DNA of 42,270 nucleotides. It comes from Smittium mucronatum (taxonomy: Eukaryota; Kickxellomycota; Harpellomycetes; Harpellales; Legeriomycetaceae). Below are positions 33,689 through 42,270 of the stretch, piece by piece. The stretch lies in contig LSSL01000164.1 in assembly GCA_001953115.1 (NCBI GenBank), positions 1 to 42,270 of the forward strand, written 5' to 3'. The translations under genes were made by a program, and so were the position numbers. The notes beneath the pieces were generated by a model. The model ran no database searches. It was not told the origin of the DNA and worked only from the letters and a program-made list of their open reading frames with translations. Position 1 is the first letter of the stretch. Each line of letters starts with the position of its first letter.

Positions 33689-35103
33689 CTCTTAATAGTA
33701 AAGAGATATCTCTTATGAAAATCCCTTCATACATATTCAATTAATGATGAATGTTTATCATTTATGTTTTAAATAAATCACTTATCTCTGGTAAATCCAA
33801 GCTTTCGATTAAATAAAATTAAATAAATATTGTCGCTATTAGATTTAATAAAATCATATTTATAAATGATATTGTGATGAAATTTTATTCTCAATTGTAA
33901 ACTCAAAAAAAATCAAGAGTTTATTGAGAAAATTCTTGCTATATAAGTTCCCCTCATTTTTGAATGGTTCTTTTGAAAAAAATTTTATCTGAAATTTAGT
34001 AATTTTATTTACAAATGTGTTTTCTATGTTAAATAATTTTCCACAACGTACGTTTATTCAAATGCTTAGTAAATTTCATATTTATTCTATGAATTCTAAA
34101 ATAGAAGAGTTAGTATAAAACTATAATTATTCATTTTTTTTTTACTTTAATCTTTTTTTCTTAAAAAATTTTCAATTCAAAGTAAAAAAAATACATTTAT
34201 TTTCAAAAATTTAACTTTCATGAAATTAAAATAGTTTAAAATCAATTGAAGATCATATTTATCAAAAAAACATTACAATCTAATAGAAAATAATTTTCAG
34301 CCTAAAAATATCTCATATCGGAAAAATGTATGTGATTGATAAAATCCCATAATTTACAATATATCAAAATTTTTTGGCTTCAATAACATATCAAGTCATA
34401 ATAAATTATCAAGATGTTTATTAATGTTTTATTTAACTCGTTAATATCTCGTGCTAAAATAATAGATCAACTATTTTAAATTAAATTTTTTATCACGACC
34501 AGGCTTATTATTTTCTTCTTAATATCTTAATATAGTTTAATTAGTACACAAACGATTTTATAATTATATTTAATAAAAAATTTCATCGTAAAAATAAAAA
34601 TTATCATGAAAATTACAGAATATGGATATATTTAAAATATAAATTTATATGGGATTTATTAAAAATAGAAACCCTTAATTGAAAAAGTTATAAATAATCT
34701 TAAATAAATACTTTTTCCATGTTCCTTTTAATTTTATTTCATAATTTTAAATCCATGAATAACTTATTATAGTTTTAAAAATTAATTCGGATTTTATAAT
34801 TATGATTATTTAGCTATATTTAGCTATATTTAACCGATTTAATTCTATAGCGGTGGTTTAAAATAAAATTAAAAAATACTGTTTAAATAATAGAAAAATT
34901 TTCCAATATATAAATTTTGTTAGTATAATTTAAATTTTTATTGATGCGTGTATTTCTTTAAAATTTAAACTAATATAGCTGAATATAATCGATAAAATAA
35001 GAAATCAATGAATAACAAAGTGAAAACAGATAATTAAATTATTTATTTCACATTAATAATTTTATGATTATATCGACTCAAAAAAAGTATAAAATATAAA
35101 ATT
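33689..35103. other. AT-rich stretch, nothing assigned
   Basis: No coding pattern or repeat recognised. Confidence 0.55.
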
Positions 35104-35143
35104 GATTAACTGATTAACTGATTAACTGATTAACTGATTAATT
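35104..35143. repeat. Tandem 8-bp repeat (GATTAACT)
   Basis: Four perfect GATTAACT units are followed by one diverged unit (GATTAATT). Confidence 0.85.
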
Positions 35144-38100
35144 AATTCTTTTATTTTTTTGATTAGTAAATCCGCTTTCAAGTTTTAAGTTAAATCCATT
35201 ATTATATTTATTTGTATGGAAATTGAATAAATTTTACAATACGTGCAAATACATGTGGTATTATAATTAATTTGACATAATTTAAATTAAAAAAATTTAT
35301 AAATATATATATTGAATACCCCTAATGATGAATTTTTAATTACTCATTTATTGGACTTATGATTTATAGAAATTTTATTTCTATTTTTTAAAAAAATATA
35401 ATAAATATTTATAATTTTTTTTATTAAAGGTATATTCCGTATTCATGTTTTAAGATAATATTAAAAACATCTAATTTTATACTGAATGAAAGTTTCAATT
35501 TTTAATTATAGTTAATCTAGTTCGAATGTTTTCAATTCTTTTGATATTTAGACAATGAATTTAAATTTAAAATTAATTTTTTTATAAAAAAATTATTTAA
35601 TAAGCCAGTATATAAAAGATTCAGAGATATTTTGATTGAAATTTTTATAATATATTGATTAAAATTCGTATTATATTTCAATGAATTATCATATTTTTTT
35701 TTTTCGAATTTTTTTATAATAGATACAATATTTATAATATCCATTTTACCATTTAAAAGCCTCAAAAAGCTCTTAATTGTAGAATTATTCGATTAATATA
35801 ATACAAGATTCAAATAAATACATATTTTTGATGAAAAATAAAAACTTTAAATATTATTTTTTTATCATACACTGATTATGATTTTTTCTTAGCTTAAATC
35901 TTTTTAGTTTATATTTTTATCCATGTTTCTTTACAACAGTTTTCTTTAAAAAGATATTTTGACGAGTCTTGGAAATCTAATGTGTATAATAATTCAATTT
36001 TTTTTATTCATTTATTTATAACGCATAAAAATTTTTATTGATGTAAAATTTAAGTCCTCTGGGTGGCATTATTTTAATATTATTTATTATTATAAAAAAA
36101 TTGTTTTTTTATAATAAAAAGAAAAATAAGCTATTTAATATCACAAATTTTATTTTTCATTTTTTTTCATGTCAAAAATATTAACTAATTGAAATATAAT
36201 TGATTTCATGTATACATTAGATGTACCTTCTTTATTTTTCACACAAAAAAATCAATTTATCGATATTTAACATAAAAAAAACCATTTAATTGAATTTTCA
36301 ACAAAAAAAGGCTATTAATTAAAAATTTAGCGCCTCCTTTATTATAATTTTTGTTAAATATTTCAAATATTTTAACGAATGAGGAGCTGCCTATTTAGTT
36401 TCATCCATTCTGTATCAAAAAATTTTAGGGCTTATTTTCTATAATCCTGCTTTAAATAAACTATTTTTAATTTTACGATTTCATTTTTCTGAAAATATAT
36501 ATCATGAGACATTGAAAGTTTCTAATATATGATTTAGTAATCGAGCTTTTTTCTAGAAAAATTGTATTATTAAACACTATAGAATCTAAATATATTAACT
36601 TTCATAATTTTTTGTTTTCATTTTTTCAAAATTTTAATCTTCTGATAAATATAATAAATTTTCAAATATGTTCAGAGTCTGTAAAAAAGATAATCATTTA
36701 CACTGGCACACAAAAATTATCTAAATTTTTAGGAACAATTTAAATATATTTCAGACTGAAAATGAATTTATTTGATTTTAATTTTAAAAAAAAATTTTAA
36801 TTTGCAAATACATTTAGTTATTTTTCTTATAACTAATTTCAAATATTAAATTTTTCTTCTAATCAGTTAAAATAATTTCTTTATTCAAAGTTTTTGAAAA
36901 AATTGAAATCAATATCCGTTAAATTTTTTTAAAAAATATATGTTATTTTTAAATATTTAAAATTTTCGTACACTTGAGAGAAATTAAGTTTCACTTATTT
37001 TTTTATTAGTTTTCAGCGTAATCTAACTTTCGATTGGCTTATAAATACCGTATTTTTATATATGTTTATCTTTAAAAATCGAATAAAAAGGTTTATATTT
37101 GATTCTTATCGGTGTTTTATTATTTTATTTTTTGTTAATAATTGACTACGCACAATTTGATTATTTTCTAATATATTCGTTTAAGTTTGTTTTTAGACTG
37201 TCTGGTTTTATAAGCCAATTATTTTAATATTCCAACCCATTTTTTGGTCAATTGATAATATATTTATTTTAAAATATTATACTTTTATTATACACATAAT
37301 AAATTTATATCGCAAATTTTTGAAATTGAAATTATTTATATGAGCTAGATAATTTTCAGAATTTTTTAATATATTAGTTTATTGTTCAAAATACTATCTT
37401 AGGGTAGATATATATTGAATATTGATCTTTTAAATTTAATATATATTTATAATTTAGAATATAAATCTAAAAAAAACAAAACAAAAAAACAAACAGCGGA
37501 TTTTATAAATTTATAGAAAATAATGATTTATAAGAACAAAATTTTCTTATCAAAAGTGTAAATTAACTCCCCAAATTTTTTTATTGGTCATTATTAAGGA
37601 TTATAACTGTTCATTGATTAATATAATAATTTATTTGGGTTTTATTATTATTTCTAATTGTTAAATGATTATAATCAACATTAATGAAATCTGTAACTGT
37701 ATTTAAAAAGAAAGAGGATAGAAATTTTAAGTTTAAAAAAATTATTAAGATAATTAAAATTTAATAAAATTTAATTAGCTAATTAATAGAATAAATATCT
37801 ATAACACGAATTTTTTCTTAGAAAAACAGGAAAATTTTGAATTTTTCTATATTATAATATTAAGATAACTATTTAGGCTAATCCCATAAAAAATGGTGAC
37901 TTGAAAAATATTCTGATCATTTTTTACTCCAAAATTACGGAAAGTATATAATGAATTCTTTTTTAATTTTATGGCAACTTGTAAAAATTAAAAATAAAAT
38001 AAATACCATAATATCAATTTAATATTTCTTAAAATCTCGTTTATAATATCTAGTTATTAATTATAACAAATATGCACTTTAAATACCGTTTAGATTTTTT

Positions 38101-38338
38101 AGATTTTTTAATTTTCTAGCGATGTTTTGACATGGTTGGTTGCCTCTCAAAACTAAAAAATTTCTCTTGGAATCCAGAAAAAAATCTTCAGTAAATTTTT
38201 TATTGAATATTTTAAATATAGTATTTGTATTTGAGTATATTTCTTTTTCGATAATATATGCAGCAGCGAGCTCTTTCTAATACGATAGAGGCTCATAATA
38301 TTTAACCATTCTTTGCATAAAATTTTATTTTATCTTAT
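35144..38338. other. AT-rich stretch, no gene recognised
   Basis: One 77-codon minus-strand frame (35532-35765) starts at TTG and is made of Ile, Lys, Asn and Leu; it is not called. Nothing else is seen. Confidence 0.55.
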
Positions 38339-38425
38339 TCATGATCCCTTGACAATACCTAGTGTGTACGGAGCCGTTAAAGCGATAGATGGGATTGGGA
38401 TGAAATTTATTAATAAATTTCTCAT
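38339..38425 (-). pseudogene. 28-codon coding-like island with trailing AATAAA
   Basis: An ATG (38425) opens MRNLLINFIPIPSIALTAPY and then TLGIVKGS to a TGA. AAATAAAA follows about 10 bases later, as a poly(A) signal would. The block 38340-38400 is clearly richer in GC than its surroundings. It may be the last exon of a gene or a relic; no family recognised. Confidence 0.3.
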
Positions 38426-41400
38426 TTTATTGTATTTTTATTTTAGTTTTTTCTAGAATTTAAATTTTAAAAATAAAATAATTGTCTTTGTCATGATGAT
38501 TAGAAAAGAAATTTATTGGTTTTTATTAAAAAATAATAGTTTTCTTGACAAGTTTTTTATAAGGCATATTCTCTTTATGAATGACTCCTTTATTTTTTTA
38601 GCACAATTTTGTGTCTTTCCCATTTATTTTACACTTATTATTACCCAATACTACAATAGCTAACCTATATATGACATTCAATAAAGTTTTGGAGTTTTAA
38701 TAAAAAAGTTCAAGTTTTAAAGAAAACTGTATTAGGTATAAGGGAATTAATTTCATATCTTATAATAATTTTTTTAAACAAGATACTCTAATATTTTATT
38801 AAAATAAAAGTCATGTAAGGAAAAGTATTTTATTAACTCAACACATACCCAAAAAAAATCTGTTATAAAAAGTCTAGGTGGAGAAGTGGAAAAATCTCTG
38901 AAATATTCGCAAAATAATTATTATGATTCATGAAATTTTTAATTAAAAAATAAATATTTCAATTGTATTGTACTGATTGATATTTTAAAATTTTTAGATG
39001 AAAATAATTTTTTTTTCTGTCTATGATAAAGCGAAGTTCGAATAATATAGTTGATTTTTTTATTTAATAAATATTAAATAAGTTGATCCCAAATAAAACG
39101 ATTTTAATCTCATATATCACAAAAACAAATTTGTTATCGTTTAAATCAAAATATTATTATTGAAAATGTGAAACTAATTTTTTGAGTAAAAATCCAAAGC
39201 TTATATTCTTGAATTAATCTTGATATTTAATTGTGTTTATTCTAGAGACTATTCATATTTTTTGAAACATATATTATATTAAAAAATTATAAAAGTATTA
39301 TAAAATATAAAATTCCGAGGATATTTATCGAAAAATATTTATCTTAAAATATATGTTATATTCCAATAATAATTAACTTTTTATATCAATAAGACTCATT
39401 TAAATATAACTAAAATAATGAAAACGAAAATTAAATTAGACACTTTTACAATAGGTATAATAATAGTTTGTTTTTATTTTTAAAAAAGTATAGTAAACAA
39501 TGAAAGTAAAAAAATTTACACAATTAAATTATATATATAAAGATTTTATAAATTTATTTATAATTTTTATAAATACAGGGATTATTTTATTTCAAAAATG
39601 AAATTATAATGGGGTCCTGTATTTTTGGTTTTTTGAATGAAAATAAACATTAAGAAAAAAATGATTCATAATATAAATAAGTATTTTAAGTATTTAATTT
39701 TAAAAATTAAAAAAGCAAATCAAATAGGTTACTTTGTGGAAGGTTAGTATTGAAAAGAAGAAATATATTTATTTCAATACAAAATCCTAGAATAATCATT
39801 ATTCATTTAAAAAATGATAAAAAAATAATAATTCATAAATAAAAACTGATTTAAAAAAAAAAAATGTTATAAATCCCTTTTTATTACAAATTTATTAGTG
39901 AATCTTGGAATATGGGGTTTAAAATTAAAATTTATCTATTATAATAATAGAAATTTTAAATTTTAATGAAAATTTTGAGATTAAAAAAGTCATTTTATGA
40001 TTATTATCCTTCTTTTTATTAAATTATAAATATATAATAATATTAAATTCGATTTATTTATTTATAATCTTGTAGAAAAAATATTATTAATTTCAAATCT
40101 TTAAAATAATTTTTTTTGTAATAGTCGCTATACCCAATATTATAATGACAGAATTTCATGGATGGTGAAAAGTAATTTAATTGATATTTTTTTAGGAAAT
40201 TTTTGAATATTTTCATATTATTTTTTTGCTATCCTTTTTTTGGATTGGCAGTAATTTAAGTGGAAAAAGACTAAAATTAATATATTTATAAAAATTGGTA
40301 CAATTTTTTGAAAATGGCTTATAAAGCAAACACAATGACAAAAAGCTCCACTTTTATGAATAAAGATATTTTTTTACTCTAAATATTATTTAATTCCAAT
40401 ATTTTTTTTTGGTGGGTATAGAAATCTGGGCTATTATATATAAAAAAAATTTTTTTTAATAAATTTTCATTTTAAAAGTCGTCGATAGATTTATTTTTTT
40501 AAAAAAGATGTGTTTTTTTCAAAAAAAAATACTTAATTTAATCTTTGATTTTTGGTGATATAGTTTATAGATAGGGATATTATACTTTTAAAAAATATTA
40601 ACATTAGTTTAATGTTTTTAAAAGAAAATATATATATATCAAAGTTATGAATCTCTTAAAAAATTGAGGGCAAAAATTTTAAAAATAAAATATTTTAAAA
40701 TAAATATTCAAGTCAAAGGGAAAATCATTGAAAAAGTCAATATAGTAAATATTTTGATTAAACTGAATAGAAACTTTCTCATCATCTATGCTACATAATA
40801 TCTAATCGAATGTTCTTTACACCACTGTTATTATCTGATAACAAGCATTCCATTTTTTAGCGAGGTATATAAATATTTTTCTTATAATTGGTAAGTGTGG
40901 GATGATTTTTTTATTTTTCAAATAAAAAATATACAATTTTTTTTTCTTTCAATTTTTTTTTCAAGGCTTCAAAATAAAAACCCTAGTTACAAAATTTCTA
41001 AGAGGATGGATTAATAACACAGATTATATTTTATAATAATAAATAATGAAAAAAATCTAATAACAGCCTATGAATTAAAAAAACCTCTGAGTATGAGTAT
41101 TGAAATATCACTAAAAAAAACTAGCTATTCATTTAAAATAATTTAACTAAAATATGATTTACAAATATTCATTTAAAAATCGCATCATTAGAGTTTCGGG
41201 TTTTTTAAATACCAAAATCACAATTCTTTGAATTAAAATTTATTATAAATCGTCTTTCCACAAATAAGACTTGTAATTTTGGATATAAATTATAGATAAA
41301 ATTTTATTTTCTATTAGAAAATTTTAAATGGAATAGAATTTTTTAACATTAACATAAAAATGGATATAGTGATTTTTTAAATTGAATCATTATTTCTGGA

Positions 41401-41483
41401 AAAGTTAAAATTGCAATAATAATAATACTCAAAAAATAATTAGAAAATTTGATTTTAAATTAAGGTTATCTGATAAAAAATTA
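38426..41483. other. AT-rich stretch, no gene recognised
   Basis: No coding pattern, RNA gene or repeat recognised. Confidence 0.55.
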
Positions 41484-41576
41484 TCAATTTGACTCAAAAA
41501 CGGTCAATTTAGACAAAATAAAATCAAATTGATTATAAGAGTATCAATTTAGGCGATAGTTCCAAATTGTGATATT
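41484..41576 (+). repeat. Dispersed-repeat fragment related to 919-978
   Basis: Spaced CAATTT(G/A) words and their complements (TCAAATTG, CCAAATTG) recur here. The first 50 bases align with the reverse complement of 919-978 through CAATTTGA, a CGG, AATTT and AATAAAATC. It is probably a decayed member of a small repeat family with inverted internal motifs. Confidence 0.35.
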
Positions 41577-42270
41577 CACTATTTAAAATCTGTCAAATAA
41601 CCCAATGCCTATTTAGTAACACTAAATAGAATCTAGTAACTTTTTTTACGTAATAGAGAAAATTAATCAAGAATTTTGCTTCTGTTCTCTATCCTTGGTC
41701 CTATTTGCTAATATAGAATAGTTTTTTTTTAATCAAAAACTTATAACCAATAAATTGGAATATTTCTTTCAATTTTTATAACATTAGCTAAATATAAAGA
41801 TAAATATATATTTTAGCTCTTTAATATCCTATGTCACATAAAATAACATTCAAATTTTGATAGATTATAATCGAGATAATGTTATTTTTTATATTATTGG
41901 ACTAAATAAAACTCATTACGATTGTGATTTTCAAGATAACCAAATGTTAATTTGGTCTGGATTCGGTGCAGGAAAAAGTAAATAAATTTATCTATTAATT
42001 GAATATATTGAAATATAGAGATTGGTATATAAAATGGTAAATATCAATAGGGAGTCATATCTTCTTTAGGATAACCAATAAATTTTAAATTTTTTTGGCT
42101 TAATTCCATCTTATACCATTATAGCATAAAAAAAACAACCCTAACATGAAATTGGTTTATGAAGAAAATATTCCAATTTTTTATTTCTGTAAAATCTCGT
42201 TTAGTATGGGCCTGATAGAAATATAATTGAAAAAATATTTACCGAATAAAAATCTAATTAATTCTGCCCA
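41577..42270. other. AT-rich end of window, nothing assigned
   Basis: A slightly GC-richer word occurs near 41955-41975, but no frame or repeat is convincing. Confidence 0.5.

Noticed and set aside
35104..35143. CRISPR-like array
   Set aside because: The units are contiguous 8-bp repeats without spacers, which is a simple tandem repeat.
35532..35765. 77-codon minus-strand frame
   Set aside because: TTG start and compositional residues only.

Overview
The window looks like a very AT-rich, gene-poor piece of a nuclear eukaryotic genome (by eye only about one base in five is G or C outside a few islands). It has spliced genes, AATAAA-type poly(A) signals, short retrotransposon tails, MITEs and a scaffold gap (544 Ns, 14576-15119). 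The one clear gene encodes a single-pass membrane RING-H2 protein with a Ser/Thr/Asn-rich N-terminus and a Gly/Ile-rich membrane helix, a style common in fungi. An AT-rich fungus, perhaps early-diverging or parasitic, is my best guess, but nothing seen fixes the lineage. Glutamines and tryptophan in the gene use standard codons and its TAG stop is real, so a ciliate-type code is unlikely.

Layout. 1-340 is a T/G-rich block unlike the rest. 341-13144 is AT-rich sequence without recognisable genes, with a small tandem repeat, microsatellites and a perfect 14-bp hairpin at 10626-10657. From about 13.1 to 26.8 kb the sequence is richer in GC and in identifiable objects: frameshifted coding relics (13145-13467), a decayed Merlin/ISXO2-like transposase candidate (13772-14220), a nested-stem RNA-like fold beside the gap, three 3' ends of one polyadenylated retroelement family (15120-15493, 17751-17959, 21315-21388), several nonsense-interrupted coding islands, a 5S rRNA-like sequence (19456-19575), the RING-H2 gene (19618-20809), fragments of a homeodomain-like gene (21035-21973), and two related MITEs of 210 and 211 bp (22489-22699 and 26533-26742). 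The second MITE has an exact 8-bp target duplication. From 26.75 kb to the end there is again AT-rich sequence, with only small coding-like islands near 33.6 and 38.4 kb, an 8-bp tandem repeat, and near 41.5 kb a relative of the repeat seen at 919-978.

How the parts fit. The 8-bp target duplication and GG-starting inverted ends of the MITEs are what a Merlin-type transposase would produce, and the 14-kb relic could be a dead member of that family; this link is inference. The retroelement ends show 5' truncation, an A tail and, for one copy, a 9-bp target duplication, as expected for non-LTR retrotransposition. One copy lies between two fragments of the homeodomain-like gene. Many old coding islands are broken by TGA or TAG, which fits decay under strong C-to-T (AT-ward) mutation. 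The three-exon RING-H2 gene appears to be the only intact protein gene in the 42 kb.
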